A stretch of 64,000 bases of DNA, from assembly GCA_035294225.1 (NCBI GenBank), contig DATGLH010000104.1:1-64000 (forward strand). Direction: 5' to 3'. Position 1 is the first letter of the stretch. Each line of letters begins with the position of its first letter. The position numbers and the translations under genes were made by a program. This stretch comes from Trebonia sp035294225 (GTDB taxonomy: Bacteria; Actinomycetota; Actinomycetes; Streptosporangiales; Streptosporangiaceae). The notes beneath the pieces are model-generated. The model saw only the letters and a program-made list of their open reading frames with translations, searched no databases and was not told where the DNA came from. Below, one piece after another: positions 42,987 through 52,264 of this stretch.

Positions 42987-43276
42987 CTGAGGCGCGCGGG
43001 CAGTGGCCGCTGTACGAGGTGTTCCTGCGCGGCAAGCGCGGCCTGAACCACGTGCACGTCGGATCGCTGCACGCCGCCGACCCGGAGATGGCGCTGCGGC
43101 ACGCCCGCGACCTGTACTGCCGGCGCAACGAGGCGGTCAGCATCTGGGTGGTCCCGGCGTCCGCGATCACCGCGTCCAGCCCGGACGAGAAGGACCCGTT
43201 CTTCGCGCCGTCCGGCGACAAGGTCTACCGCCACCCGACCTTCTACCAGATCCCCGGCGACGTGCCGCACATGTGA
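42983..43276 (+). CDS. paaB: 1,2-phenylacetyl-CoA epoxidase subunit PaaB
   Basis: A 97-residue small structural subunit. WPLYEVFLRGKRGLNHVHVGSLHA at the start and DLYCRRNEAVSIWVVPASAI in the middle are diagnostic. GTG start overlaps the paaA stop by four bases. PaaB helps to assemble PaaA and PaaC into the heteromeric complex. Confidence 0.96.
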
Positions 43277-44109
43277 GCCTGGCGATGGACGACGACAACC
43301 CCTACGACCTGCTCGCCGCCGCCGACGAGGACCACCGGTGGGCGTTCGGCACCGGCTTCGCCGACCCGCTCGCCGGCGTCGGCACCGCCATACCGGCCGG
43401 CGTCGACGCGGCCGCCCTGGCCGGGCAGTGCCTCGCCCTCGGCGACGACGCGCTCATCTACAGCCACCGGCTCCAGCAGTGGATCACCCGGGCGCCGGAG
43501 CTGGAGGAGGAGACCGCCCTGGCCAACATCGCGCTGGACCTGCTCGGCCAGGCCCGGATGCTGCTGACCCGCGCCGCCCAGGCGGAAGGGCGGGGGCGGG
43601 ACGAGGACCGGCTCGCCTTCTTCCGCGACGAGGGCGAGTTCCGCAACGTCCGGCTCGTCGAGCGGGCCGACGCCGACTTCGCCGAGCTGGTGGGCCGGCT
43701 GCTGGTCTTCTCGGCCTGGCGGCTGGCGCTGATGCGCGGCCTGGCCCAGGCGCCCGACCCGGTGCTGGCCGCGATCGCGGAGAAGAGCGCGATGGAGCTG
43801 GCCTACCACCGCGACTACGCCGCGGGCTGGGTGATCCGCCTCGGCGACGGCACGGAGTTCTCCCGCGCGAAGATGCAGGCGGCCCTGGACACCCTGTGGC
43901 CGCTGGCGGCCGAGCTGGACCTGGGCGGAGAAGCCGATGCCTTCCTGGACACGGTCTTCGCCGCGGCCGCCCTCACCCGCCCGGCGGCGCCCCCGCTCGC
44001 CACGGTGGCCGGGAAGAGCGGCCGGGACGGCGTGCACACCGAGGCGATGGGCTACATCCTGGCCGAGTTGCAGAGCGTGGCGCGTGCCCACCCGGAGGCG
44101 AGATGGTGA
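43273..44109 (+). CDS. paaC: 1,2-phenylacetyl-CoA epoxidase structural subunit PaaC
   Basis: A 278-residue ferritin-fold subunit paired with PaaA. Typical segments are LGDDALIYSHRLQQWITRAPELEEE, ANIALDLLGQARMLL and AYHRDYAAGWVIRLGDGTEFS. It lacks the iron-binding residues of PaaA and stabilises it. GTG at 43273 overlaps the paaB stop (GTGA); an ATG at 43285 is an alternative. It overlaps paaD by seven bases. Confidence 0.94.
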   Translation: MSLAMDDDNPYDLLAAADEDHRWAFGTGFADPLAGVGTAIPAGVDAAALAGQCLALGDDALIYSHRLQQWITRAPELEEETALANIALDLLGQARMLLTRAAQAEGRGRDEDRLAFFRDEGEFRNVRLVERADADFAELVGRLLVFSAWRLALMRGLAQAPDPVLAAIAEKSAMELAYHRDYAAGWVIRLGDGTEFSRAKMQAALDTLWPLAAELDLGGEADAFLDTVFAAAALTRPAAPPLATVAGKSGRDGVHTEAMGYILAELQSVARAHPEARW

Positions 44110-44585
44110 CCGCCTGGGAGACAGCCGCGTCCGTTCCGGATCCGGAACTTCCGATGCTGACCATCGCGGACCTCGGCATCCTCCGCGACGTGCGGGAGGA
44201 CGGCGGCGCGGTCACCGTCACGATCACGCCGACGTACTCCGGCTGCCCGGCGCTGGGCGAGATCGCCGCGGACCTGCGCGGCCGGCTCGCCGCGGCCGGC
44301 TACCGGGAGGTAACGGTCCGGACGGAGCTGTCGCCGCCCTGGTCGGCCGGCCAGATCACCGCCGAGGGGCGCCGCAAGCTGGCCGCGGCCGGGATCGCGC
44401 CGCCGGAGCGGCGCGGGCCGGCGCCGGAGCGGGACGGGCCGGTGCCGGTCCCGCTGCGCGTGCGGTGCCCGCGCTGCGGGTCGGCCGATACGCGCCAGAC
44501 CGCCCGCTTCAGCGGGACCGCATGCAAGGCGCTGTACCGGTGCCTGGCGTGCCTGGAGCCGTTCGAGCACGTCAAGGAGTTCTGA
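44103..44585 (+). CDS. paaD: 1,2-phenylacetyl-CoA epoxidase subunit PaaD
   Basis: A 160-residue protein with an N-terminal MIP18/DUF59 domain (SVPDPELPMLTIADLGILRDV, ITPTYSGCPAL) and a C-terminal four-cysteine motif (CPRCGSADT then CKALYRCLACLEPF) that binds zinc or iron-sulfur. PaaD is needed for PaaABC maturation. ATG at 44103, overlapping paaC. Confidence 0.95.
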   Translation: MVTAWETAASVPDPELPMLTIADLGILRDVREDGGAVTVTITPTYSGCPALGEIAADLRGRLAAAGYREVTVRTELSPPWSAGQITAEGRRKLAAAGIAPPERRGPAPERDGPVPVPLRVRCPRCGSADTRQTARFSGTACKALYRCLACLEPFEHVKEF

Positions 44586-45626
44586 GTGCCGCCCGCGGTG
44601 TTCTACCCGCTCGCCGTGGCGGCGGTCGACCGGCTGACCGAGGACGCCGCCGCGCTGACCTTCGACGTGCCGGCCGGGCTGCGCGAGGCGTTCGCGTTCA
44701 AGCCCGGGCAGTCGCTCACCCTCCGGCACGGCGGCGAGCGCCGGTCGTACTCGATCTGCGCGCCGCCGGGCCGGGCGCTGCGCATCGGCGTGCGCGAGAT
44801 TCCGGGCGGGGCGGTCTCCGGCTGGCTCGTCCGCGGCGTGCGGCCGGGCGACGTCATACCGGTGCAGCCGCCGTCGGGCACGTTCACCCCGGACACGCTC
44901 GACGGCCGGCACGTCCTGATCGCCGCGGGCTCGGGCATCACGCCGGTGCTGTCGATCGCGTGGGCGCTGCTCGGGGCGGGCTGCGAGGTCACCCTGCTCT
45001 ACGGCAACCGCCGCGCCGCCACGGTGATGTTCGCCGACGAGGTCGCCGACCTCAAGGACGCCTTCCCGGCCCGGATGCAGCTGATCCACGTGCTGTCCCG
45101 GGAGAGGCGGGAGGCCGGCCTGCTCAGCGGCCGCCTCGACCCGGCAAAGCTCCGCGCGCTGCTGCCGGCCGCCGTCGCCGTCCCGGCGGTCGACAGGTGG
45201 TGGCTGTGCGGGCCGTCCGGGATGGTGACGGGCGCCGTCGAGGTGCTGACGGGCTTCGGCGTCCCGCGCCGGCGCATCCGCCGCGAGCTGTTCTACGTCG
45301 AGGACGAGCCGCCCCCGCCGGCCCGCCACCCCGAGCAGGCCGAGGGCCCCGGCGCCGCGGTGACGGTGATCCTCGGCGGCCGCGCCACCACGGTCACCGT
45401 CCCGCCGGGCATCCCGGTCCTGGACGGCGTCCAGCGCGCCCGCGCGGACCTGCCGTTCGCGTGCAAGGGCGGCGTCTGCGGCACCTGCCGCGCCCTGCTG
45501 CGCGACGGCAAGGTCACCATGCGCCGCAACTTCGCGCTCGAAGAGCCCGAACTCGCCGCCGGCTACGTCCTCACCTGCCAGTCCGTCCCCGCCAGCGACG
45601 CCCTGACCGTCGACTACGACAGCTGA
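44586..45626 (+). CDS. paaE: phenylacetyl-CoA epoxidase reductase subunit PaaE
   Basis: A 346-residue reductase. The FAD-binding motif is RRSYSICAPP, the NAD-binding motif is AAGSGITPVLSIAW, and a C-terminal plant-type [2Fe-2S] domain has CKGGVCGTCRALL plus the late Cys in VLTCQS. It passes electrons from NAD(P)H to the PaaA diiron centre. GTG starts one base after the paaD stop. The duplication at 45616-45680 covers its stop codon. Downstream ring-opening and beta-oxidation genes (paaZ, paaG, paaF, paaH, paaJ) are not seen within the window. Confidence 0.95.
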   Translation: MPPAVFYPLAVAAVDRLTEDAAALTFDVPAGLREAFAFKPGQSLTLRHGGERRSYSICAPPGRALRIGVREIPGGAVSGWLVRGVRPGDVIPVQPPSGTFTPDTLDGRHVLIAAGSGITPVLSIAWALLGAGCEVTLLYGNRRAATVMFADEVADLKDAFPARMQLIHVLSRERREAGLLSGRLDPAKLRALLPAAVAVPAVDRWWLCGPSGMVTGAVEVLTGFGVPRRRIRRELFYVEDEPPPPARHPEQAEGPGAAVTVILGGRATTVTVPPGIPVLDGVQRARADLPFACKGGVCGTCRALLRDGKVTMRRNFALEEPELAAGYVLTCQSVPASDALTVDYDS

Positions 45627-45680
45627 GCACCGCGGAAACCGGAAAACGACGACAGCCGACCACCGCGGAAACCGGAAAAC
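45616..45680. repeat. 33-bp tandem duplication over the paaE stop
   Basis: Bases 45616-45647 are repeated at 45649-45680 with two mismatches (shared core CACCGCGGAAACCGGAAAAC). The first copy contains the paaE stop codon and the first nine bases of dispersed repeat copy C. Confidence 0.85.
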
Positions 45681-45734
45681 ATTTCACCAGGAATGATTTT
45701 TACGGTATAGCGATAAAAACCTTACACGAGCATG
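45672..45734 (-). repeat. 63-bp dispersed AT-rich repeat, copy C
   Basis: The most divergent of four gapless copies (minus-strand start CATGCTCGTGTAAGG). It lies between paaE and the amidase, with its left end inside the second unit of the tandem duplication. Confidence 0.8.
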
Positions 45735-45801
45735 GCCGGCGGCGGGTTCGCCTGCCCGCCGGCGGTATCGCGCCGGCCGGGGTGCGGGTAGCGTTGGCGG
45801 C

Positions 45802-47232
45802 GTGGCTGAGACGACGTGGTTGGACGCCACCGCGCAGGCCGAGCTCGTGCGCCGCGGTGAGGTGAGTCCCAAGGAGCTGACGCAGGCCGCCATCGCCCGG
45901 ATCGAGGCGGTCAACCCGCGGCTGGACGCCGTGATCCGGACCCGGTTCGACGCGGCGCGGCTGGAGGCGGAGGGCGACCTGCCCGACGGCCCGTTCCGCG
46001 GCGTGCCGATCCTGCTGAAGGACCTGGGCTGCATGGTCGCGGGCGAGCCCACGGCGTTCGGCGTCGGGCCGCTGCGCGAGCTGGCCTGGCCGGTGACGTC
46101 CTACCTGGCCGAGCAGTTCCGGGCGGCCGGCTTCGTCGTGCTCGGCCGCACCAACGTGCCCGAGATGGGCACCACGGTGACCACCGAGCCGCGCAGCTTC
46201 CCCCCGGCGCGCAACCCGTGGCATCCCGGCCATTCCGCCGGCGGCTCGTCGGGGGGGTCGGCCGCCGCGGTGGCGGCCGGCATGGTGGCGGTCGCGCACG
46301 CCAGCGACGGCGGCGGCTCCATCCGCATCCCGGCGAGCGAGTGCGGGCTGGTCGGGCTCAAGCCGACCCGCGGCCGGGTGAGCCAGGGACCGCTGGTCGG
46401 CGAGGCATGGGCCGGCGGCGTGACCGACGGGGCGGTCACGCGGACCGTCCGTGACGCGGCCGGCGTGCTCGACGTGATCAGCAAGCCCATGCCCGGGGAG
46501 CCGTACTACGCGCCGCCGCTGCCGCGCCCGCTGGCGCAGGAGGTCGGCGCCGATCCCGGCCGGCTGCGGATCGGCGTGCTGGACCGGCCGGGCGTGCCGG
46601 GCTACCTCGACGACCCGCAGTGCCGCGCCGCGGTGGCCGGCGCGGCGCGGCTGCTGGAGTCGCTCGGCCACCACGTCGAGGAGTCCGCGCCCGCGGCCAT
46701 GTTCGACCAAGAGCTCCCCGCGCATTTCAACGTGATCATCGCCGCCGACACCGAAGAGGCGTTCCAGGCTTTCGAGATGCTGCTCGGCCGCCCGATCGGC
46801 GAGGACGAGATCGAACCGCGCAACGCCGCCTACCGGCGCTCTGGCAGGGAGCTGGGGGCGGTGGCCTACCTGGAGAGCCGGGCGTGGTTCGGGATGTGGG
46901 CGCGCCGCATGGCCGCCTGGTGGGAGGACCACGACCTGCTCCTGACGCCGACCGTCGGCGCGCCCCCGCCCGAGCTGGGCTGGTTCACCGCCGCCGGGCC
47001 GGCGGAGGAGGGGAGGCGGATCGCCAGCTTCATCCCCTACACCGCGCAGTTCAACATGACCGGCCAGCCGGCCATCAGCCTCCCCTTGCACTGGACGCCC
47101 GCCGGGCTGCCGGTCGGCGTGCAGCTCGTCGCCGCCTACGGGCGGGAGGACGTGCTCGTCCGGGTCGCCAGCCAGCTTGAGCAGGCCGCGCCCTGGGACG
47201 GACGGCGCCCGCCGGTCAGTGCTCGTGGATGA
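45802..47232 (+). CDS. amidase (amidase signature family)
   Basis: A 476-residue enzyme of the amidase signature family. The Ser-cisSer-Lys triad is recognisable: Lys in PILLKDLG, Ser pair in GHSAGGSSGGSAAAVAA and GGGSIRIPAS. It hydrolyses an unidentified amide; fatty-acid, aryl or indole acetamides are all possible. A TAGCGT -10-like hexamer ends seven bases before the GTG, so a leaderless mRNA is plausible. It converges on and overlaps the alcohol dehydrogenase by 17 bp. Confidence 0.93.
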   Translation: MAETTWLDATAQAELVRRGEVSPKELTQAAIARIEAVNPRLDAVIRTRFDAARLEAEGDLPDGPFRGVPILLKDLGCMVAGEPTAFGVGPLRELAWPVTSYLAEQFRAAGFVVLGRTNVPEMGTTVTTEPRSFPPARNPWHPGHSAGGSSGGSAAAVAAGMVAVAHASDGGGSIRIPASECGLVGLKPTRGRVSQGPLVGEAWAGGVTDGAVTRTVRDAAGVLDVISKPMPGEPYYAPPLPRPLAQEVGADPGRLRIGVLDRPGVPGYLDDPQCRAAVAGAARLLESLGHHVEESAPAAMFDQELPAHFNVIIAADTEEAFQAFEMLLGRPIGEDEIEPRNAAYRRSGRELGAVAYLESRAWFGMWARRMAAWWEDHDLLLTPTVGAPPPELGWFTAAGPAEEGRRIASFIPYTAQFNMTGQPAISLPLHWTPAGLPVGVQLVAAYGREDVLVRVASQLEQAAPWDGRRPPVSARG

Positions 47233-48328
47233 TGACGCCGCGGATGTTCCGGCCCGCCATCATGTCCTCATAGCCCTGGTTGACCTCTTCGAGCTTGTAC
47301 CTGGTGGTGATCAGCTCGTCCAGCTTGATCTTGCCGGCCCGGTACAGGTCGAGCAGCCGCGGGATGTCGTCGAACGGGTTGGAGCTGCCGAACAGCGCGC
47401 CCTGGATCCGCTTCTCGAACAGGGTCAGCTCGAAGCCGGAGATGTTCACCGTCTTCTTGGCCGGCCCGGCCAGCCCGGTGAGCACCACGGTGCCGCGCTT
47501 GCGGACCGCCGCGAACGCCGCCGAGACGACCTCCTCGGTCACCACGCCCATCGTGATCAGCGCCTGGTCGGCGCCGACCCCGTCGGTCAGCGACAGCGCG
47601 AGCTGCTGCGCCTCGTCCGCGGTCGCGGCCGTGTGCGTGGCGCCGAACCGCGTCGCCGCCTCCCGCTTGAACTCCACCGGGTCCACCGCGATGACGTACC
47701 GCGAGCCGGCGTAGGCGGCGCCCTGCACCGCGTTGATGCCCACGCCGCCGACGCCGTAGATGATCGTGGTGTCGCCGGGGCGGACCTCGCCGGCCTTCAC
47801 CGCCGTGCCGAAGCCGGTGGGCACCCCGCAGCCGACCAGCGCCACGACCTCGAGCGGCAGGTCGTCGGCCACCTTCACCACCGACGCCTCGGACAGCACC
47901 GCGTACTGCGAGAACGTGCCGAGCAGGCACATCTGGCCGAAGTCGGTGCCGCCCTCGTGGAACCGGAACGTGCCGTCAGGCAGGCAGTTGTCCACCAGGA
48001 ACATGCCCAGGTCGCAGAGGTTGGTCTGGCCCCTGGCGCAGAACCGGCAGTGCCCGCAGACCGGCAGGAACGAGGCCACCACGTGGTCGCCGACCGACAG
48101 CCTGGTGACGCCGGGACCCACCTGCTCGACGATGCCGGCGCCCTCGTGCCCGCCGACGATCGGGTACCTGACCGGGATGTCACCGGTGCGCAGGTGGTCG
48201 TCGGAGTGGCACAGGCCCGACGCGACGAACCGCACCAGGACCTCGCCGGTCTTCGGCTCGTCGAGGTCGAGTTCGGCGATCTCGAAGTCCTTGCCGACTT
48301 CCCTGAGCACCGCTGCTCGTGTCTTCAT
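47216..48328 (-). CDS. NDMA-dependent zinc alcohol dehydrogenase
   Basis: A 370-residue medium-chain dehydrogenase. Catalytic zinc ligands occur in GLCHSDDHLR and GGHEGAG; the structural zinc motif is CGHCRFCARGQTNLC; GVGGVGINAVQGA is the nucleotide fold. Blocks FGQMCLLGTFSQYAV and SSNPFDDIPRLLDLY match the NDMA-dependent alcohol dehydrogenases (TIGR03989) that hold NAD tightly and are linked to mycofactocin-type electron carriers. ATG at 48328; a GTG two codons earlier has the better GAGG spacing. It is divergent from the PEP-utilising operon and may act on its product, as CreG does in the cresol pathway; that is inference. Confidence 0.92.
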   Translation of the reverse strand: MKTRAAVLREVGKDFEIAELDLDEPKTGEVLVRFVASGLCHSDDHLRTGDIPVRYPIVGGHEGAGIVEQVGPGVTRLSVGDHVVASFLPVCGHCRFCARGQTNLCDLGMFLVDNCLPDGTFRFHEGGTDFGQMCLLGTFSQYAVLSEASVVKVADDLPLEVVALVGCGVPTGFGTAVKAGEVRPGDTTIIYGVGGVGINAVQGAAYAGSRYVIAVDPVEFKREAATRFGATHTAATADEAQQLALSLTDGVGADQALITMGVVTEEVVSAAFAAVRKRGTVVLTGLAGPAKKTVNISGFELTLFEKRIQGALFGSSNPFDDIPRLLDLYRAGKIKLDELITTRYKLEEVNQGYEDMMAGRNIRGVIIHEH

Positions 48329-48393
48329 GCACACCCATCCTCATCCGGGGAACACACAGTTCGGGAGCCATCATCCGCTCGCCGGCGCCAGTC

Positions 48394-48421
48394 GGTCATT
48401 GTGGCGCCGTCCCAATTGACC
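48394..48421. promoter_or_regulatory. imperfect inverted repeat in the divergent promoter
   Basis: GGTCATTG (48394-48401) and CAATTGACC (48413-48421) are complementary except for one missing base. It sits between the alcohol dehydrogenase and the PEP-utilising operon and may bind a regulator of both. Confidence 0.35.
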
Positions 48422-48558
48422 GGCTGGTTACTTGTGCTCCCAGCCTGCCCGCCGCGGGACGGTTGTGCCCGGGCCGGCGCGGCGCGAGACTTTGGGCAAC
48501 GACATCCTCCCGTCGGCGGTGGCCGGGAAGGACACGCCGGCGGCGCTTCGGAGCTGAG

Positions 48559-50325
48559 GTGAGGCTGGGCGTGCCATCGACCGAACACCCGCGGATCGTC
48601 CCGGTCGACGATTACGTCAGGGACGAACTGTACCCCGGATACAAGCAGGCTTTCGGCAGCCAGCCGTTCGTGGCCGGCCCGGTCCGGCCGTTCGGCAAAG
48701 CGGACAACTCCCGGTACTGGCTGCGCGACTCGCTGCACTTCAGCGAGGGCATGGTGCCGGCCAGCATCGCGCTGCTCGACGACGCCCAGACCTGGGGCGC
48801 CCAGCTCGGCGCGGAGATCGTCGGCGTCCCGCCGACCAGGGGGTCGGTCAACCGGCTGGCGGGCACGCACGTCTACATCGGCACGATCGACGTGGACACC
48901 GAATGGCAGGTCCAGGCCAGGGCCGCGCGCTTCGCCGAATACGTAACCCCGATCCTGGCCGACTTCGACCGGTACTGGGGGATGCGGGCGGCCGAGCTCC
49001 AGTCGGCCTACGACCATTTCGACGCGCTCGACCTGACGGCCATGGACCCCGGGCAGCTATGGGCCACGGTCAAGGACGCGTACGCCTTCCACCGCCGCGC
49101 CTGGTTCATCCACTTCGAGGTGATGTACGTCCTGACCGCCAACTACCTGGCGTTCTACGGCCTGGCCGAAGAGATCGGCCTGGAGGGCTCGCTGGTGTCC
49201 GCCTTCCTGTCCGGGCGGCAGACGTTCTACAGCAAGACCGACGAGGAGCTGTGGCGGCTGGCCGCCCGCGCCCGCGAGCTTCAGGTCACCGGCCCGCTGC
49301 TGCATGAGCCGCCCGCGTCCGTCCGGACGAAGATCGAGGCCCTTCCGGGCGGCAGGACCTGGTGGCATGAGTTCGGCGAGTTCCTGCGCACCTACGGCCA
49401 GCGGACCGAGGAGACCTGCCGGATCGACACGCCGCCGTGGATCGAGGACCCCTCCCCGGCGCTGTACGCGATCGGGTCCTTCCTGACCAGGCCGGCCGGC
49501 TTTGACTTCCACGCCGCGCGCCAGCAGGCGATCGCCGAACGGGACGCGCAGATCGACGCGGCGCGCCGCTCGCTCAGCGGGTCCGACCTGGAGCGCTTCG
49601 ACCAGGCGCTGGCATCCAACCAGGCGGCCAACTTCGCCTGGTGGAACGAGGAGCACAACTACCTCATCGACCGGCGCGCCGCGATCCCCGTCCGCCGCGC
49701 CAGCCTCGAGCTGGGCGCCCGGCTGACGGACGAGGGCAGGCTGAGCCAGCCCGAGGACATCTTCTTCCTGTTCAAGCCCGAGCTGTACGCCGTCATGGAG
49801 GACGCCGCCGGCTGGCCGGAGCTGGCCGCGATGATCCCGGACCGGCGGGCGTACTTCGAGGAGTGGCGGCACCGCGGCCCCGAGCTGCCCACCATGCTCG
49901 GCACGATCCCCGACACGGTGCCCGACCCGATCATGATCGAGGTCTTCGGACTGTCCGGGCACTTCCTGCGGACGCTGAAGGGCACCGGGCAGGCCGCGGA
50001 GCTGCGCGGCTTCCCGGCCGCCAAGGGCGTCGCGGAGGGCGTGGCCCGGGTGATCACGTCGGTGACCGAGATCAGCAGGGTGCAGCCCGGCGAGATCCTG
50101 GTCTGCGGCGGCACGACGACGGAGTGGACGCCGGTGTTCGGCATCATCAAGGCGTGCGTGTGCGACACCGGCGGGTCGCTGACCCACGCGGCGATCGTCA
50201 GCCGCGAGTACGGCATCCCCTGCGTCGTCGGCACGGCGACGGCGACGCAGGCCATCAAGACCGGCGACCGCGTCCGGGTAGACGGCAGGCAAGGCACGGT
50301 GCAGGTCTTCGCGAGCGAGGGGTGA
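48559..50325 (+). CDS. PEP-utilising enzyme with central and swivelling His domains (CreH / phenylphosphate synthase alpha-like)
   Basis: A 588-residue protein corresponding to the middle-and-swivel part of PEP synthase. The C-terminal mobile domain carries the phosphorylatable histidine in DTGGSLTHAAIVSREYG: His543. The helical N-terminal ~450 residues (FGKADNSRYWLRDSLHFSEG, QTFYSKTDEELWRLAARARE) resemble phenol-phosphorylating enzymes more than housekeeping PEP synthase, and the C-terminal PEP/pyruvate barrel is absent. The ATP-grasp half is the next gene, joined by a GTGA overlap. In Thauera and in C. glutamicum (CreH/CreI) such two-part enzymes phosphorylate phenol or cresol using ATP. 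GTG at 48559 (GGAG upstream) chosen; GTG 48571 possible. Confidence 0.85.
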   Translation: MRLGVPSTEHPRIVPVDDYVRDELYPGYKQAFGSQPFVAGPVRPFGKADNSRYWLRDSLHFSEGMVPASIALLDDAQTWGAQLGAEIVGVPPTRGSVNRLAGTHVYIGTIDVDTEWQVQARAARFAEYVTPILADFDRYWGMRAAELQSAYDHFDALDLTAMDPGQLWATVKDAYAFHRRAWFIHFEVMYVLTANYLAFYGLAEEIGLEGSLVSAFLSGRQTFYSKTDEELWRLAARARELQVTGPLLHEPPASVRTKIEALPGGRTWWHEFGEFLRTYGQRTEETCRIDTPPWIEDPSPALYAIGSFLTRPAGFDFHAARQQAIAERDAQIDAARRSLSGSDLERFDQALASNQAANFAWWNEEHNYLIDRRAAIPVRRASLELGARLTDEGRLSQPEDIFFLFKPELYAVMEDAAGWPELAAMIPDRRAYFEEWRHRGPELPTMLGTIPDTVPDPIMIEVFGLSGHFLRTLKGTGQAAELRGFPAAKGVAEGVARVITSVTEISRVQPGEILVCGGTTTEWTPVFGIIKACVCDTGGSLTHAAIVSREYGIPCVVGTATATQAIKTGDRVRVDGRQGTVQVFASEG

Positions 50326-51434
50326 GCCCGGCGGACGCGCACGTCATCGACCTCGGCGACATCCGCGCCGCGGACGCGCCGCGCGTCGGGCCGAAGATGG
50401 CCCGGCTCGGCCAGCTCGCCGCCGGCGGCTGGCGCGTTCCCGACGGGTACGCGGTCACGGCCCGCGCGCTGGACGGCTGGCTGCCGGCGGGCCGGCGATC
50501 GGAGCTGGAGCGGCTGCTCGCGGAACCTGCCCCCGATCCGGCCGCCGCCGCCCGCCGGTCCGAACGGGCGCGGGCGCTCGTCGAGGCCCAGCCGCTTCCC
50601 GCCTGGCTGGCGGACGCGGTCGGCGCCGCGCACGACAGGCTGCGGGCGCGCACCGGCCTCGGGGCGTCCCTGCGGGTCGCGGTGCGGTCCAGCGCGGTCA
50701 CCGAGGACGGGGCGCGCGCCAGCTTCGCCGGCCAGTTCGGCACCTACCTCGGCATCGGTGAACCCGCGGACGTGCTGCATCACATCCGCAAATGCTGGGC
50801 GAGCGGGTACACCGCCGGGGCGGTTGCGTACCGCCGCAGGAACGGCCTGCCGCCGCACGCCCACGATCTCGCGGTCGGCGTCATGCAGCTGGTCGACGCG
50901 CGGTCCGCCGGGGTTACCTTCACGCTGGACCCGGTCACCGGGGACCGCGGCCGGATGGTCGTGGAGGCCAACTGGGGGTTCGGCGAGAGCGTGGTGTCCG
51001 GGCAGGTGACACCCGACCACTGGGTGGTCGAGCGCGCCAGCGGCCGGATCCTGGAGCGCCGCGCGGGCGCCAAGGACGCCTGGTCGGTCTTCGACCCCGA
51101 GGCCGGCCGGGTCGTGCTCCGGCCGCTGCCCGCCGGCCTGGCGCGAACCCCCTGCCTCAGCGACGACGAGGTCCGCTACCTGTGCCGGAAGGCGGCGGAG
51201 CTCGAGGCCGCCGAGGGGGTCCCGCAGGACGTGGAGTGGGCGATCGCCCGCGGCGCCCCGTTCCCCGGCGGCGTGTTCATCGTGCAGCACCGACCGGAGA
51301 CGACGTGGCCCGCGGCGGAACCGGCGGAACCGGCGGCGAAGGCGGAACCGGCGGCGAAGGCGGAACCGGCGGCGCCGGCCTTCGACCCGGTGCGGTACGC
51401 GCTCCGCAACGTCTTCAAGGTCCCGGGCAGATGA
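50322..51434 (+). CDS. PEP/pyruvate-binding (ATP-grasp) domain protein (CreI / phenylphosphate synthase beta-like)
   Basis: A 370-residue PPDK_N-type ATP-grasp domain. It has VGPKMARLGQLAAGGWRVPDGY, RVAVRSSAVTEDGARASFAGQF, AGVTFTLDPVTGDRGRMVVEANWG and the late EGVPQDVEWAI, the standard ATP-binding blocks of the N-terminal half of PEP synthase. The C-terminus has a repeated Glu-Pro-Ala-Ala-Lys-Ala linker. It starts within the stop of the preceding gene (GTGA) and overlaps the phosphatase by ATGA. It would transfer the beta-phosphate of ATP to His543 of its partner. The substrate finally phosphorylated is not known. Confidence 0.88.
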   Translation: MSPADAHVIDLGDIRAADAPRVGPKMARLGQLAAGGWRVPDGYAVTARALDGWLPAGRRSELERLLAEPAPDPAAAARRSERARALVEAQPLPAWLADAVGAAHDRLRARTGLGASLRVAVRSSAVTEDGARASFAGQFGTYLGIGEPADVLHHIRKCWASGYTAGAVAYRRRNGLPPHAHDLAVGVMQLVDARSAGVTFTLDPVTGDRGRMVVEANWGFGESVVSGQVTPDHWVVERASGRILERRAGAKDAWSVFDPEAGRVVLRPLPAGLARTPCLSDDEVRYLCRKAAELEAAEGVPQDVEWAIARGAPFPGGVFIVQHRPETTWPAAEPAEPAAKAEPAAKAEPAAPAFDPVRYALRNVFKVPGR

Positions 51435-52264
51435 CCGCCGAACTCCAGGTGGCGATCGCCGCGGCCCGGGCGGGCGCGGCGGAGCTGGCCGCCGCCCGCG
51501 GCGGCGACCTGCGGGTCGATTTCAAGGACGCGAGGGCGAACCTGGTCACGGCCGCCGACCGGCGCTCCCAGCGGGCCATCACGGACGTCATCCTGGGCGC
51601 CTTCCCGGCCGGGCACGCGATCGACGGCGAGGAGGGCAGCGCCGGCGACCCGGACGCCGGGCACGTCTGGTACGTCGACCCCCTCGACGGCACCGCCAAC
51701 TACGCGCACGGGCTGCCGTTCTTCTGCGTGTCCATCGCCCTGCGCGCCGGCGGGGACACGACGGCGGGCGTGGTATACGACCCGGTCCGCGACGAGATGT
51801 TCGCGGCGGCGAGGCATCACGGCGCGACGTGCAACGGCGAGCGGCTGCACGTCTCCGGCGTCACCCGGCTCGACCGGGCGCTGGTCGCGGCCCAGGCGCA
51901 GACCGTCGACGAAGCCGAGATCAGGGCATACGCCTGCCTGGTGGAGCGGCTGATGAACGCGGCCGGCGGGGTGCGCTCGCTCGGGTCGCCCGCGCTGACC
52001 CTGTGCGCGATCGCGGCCGGCCGCCTCGACGCCTATGCCGAGCACGCCATGGACGCCTGGGACATCGCCGCGGGCCAGCTGATCCTCGAAGAGGCCGGCG
52101 GCACGCTCACCACGTTCGACGGCAGCCCGCGCCCGGCGGACGGCCGGGCGGACGTGGCGGCGAGCAACGGGCTGATCCACGCCGCCCTGATCGAGATAAC
52201 AGCAAGAGGCGGCGGCCGCCCGGGGCCGGCCGGGTCCGTTCCGGATAAAAGGAGGCCAGCATGA
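51431..52264 (+). CDS. inositol monophosphatase family phosphatase (CreD-like)
   Basis: A 277-residue Mg-dependent phosphatase. Metal-binding motifs are AIDGEEGS, WYVDPLDGTANYAHG and the late AMDAWDIAAGQLI, all complete. Family members dephosphorylate inositol phosphate, PAP, or, in the C. glutamicum cresol pathway, an aryl phosphate (CreD). ATGA overlap with both flanking genes shows translational coupling to the phosphorylating pair and the MetE-like gene. That a kinase pair and a phosphatase are coupled suggests a transient phosphate tag rather than a net phosphorylation. Confidence 0.92.
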   Translation: MTAELQVAIAAARAGAAELAAARGGDLRVDFKDARANLVTAADRRSQRAITDVILGAFPAGHAIDGEEGSAGDPDAGHVWYVDPLDGTANYAHGLPFFCVSIALRAGGDTTAGVVYDPVRDEMFAAARHHGATCNGERLHVSGVTRLDRALVAAQAQTVDEAEIRAYACLVERLMNAAGGVRSLGSPALTLCAIAAGRLDAYAEHAMDAWDIAAGQLILEEAGGTLTTFDGSPRPADGRADVAASNGLIHAALIEITARGGGRPGPAGSVPDKRRPA

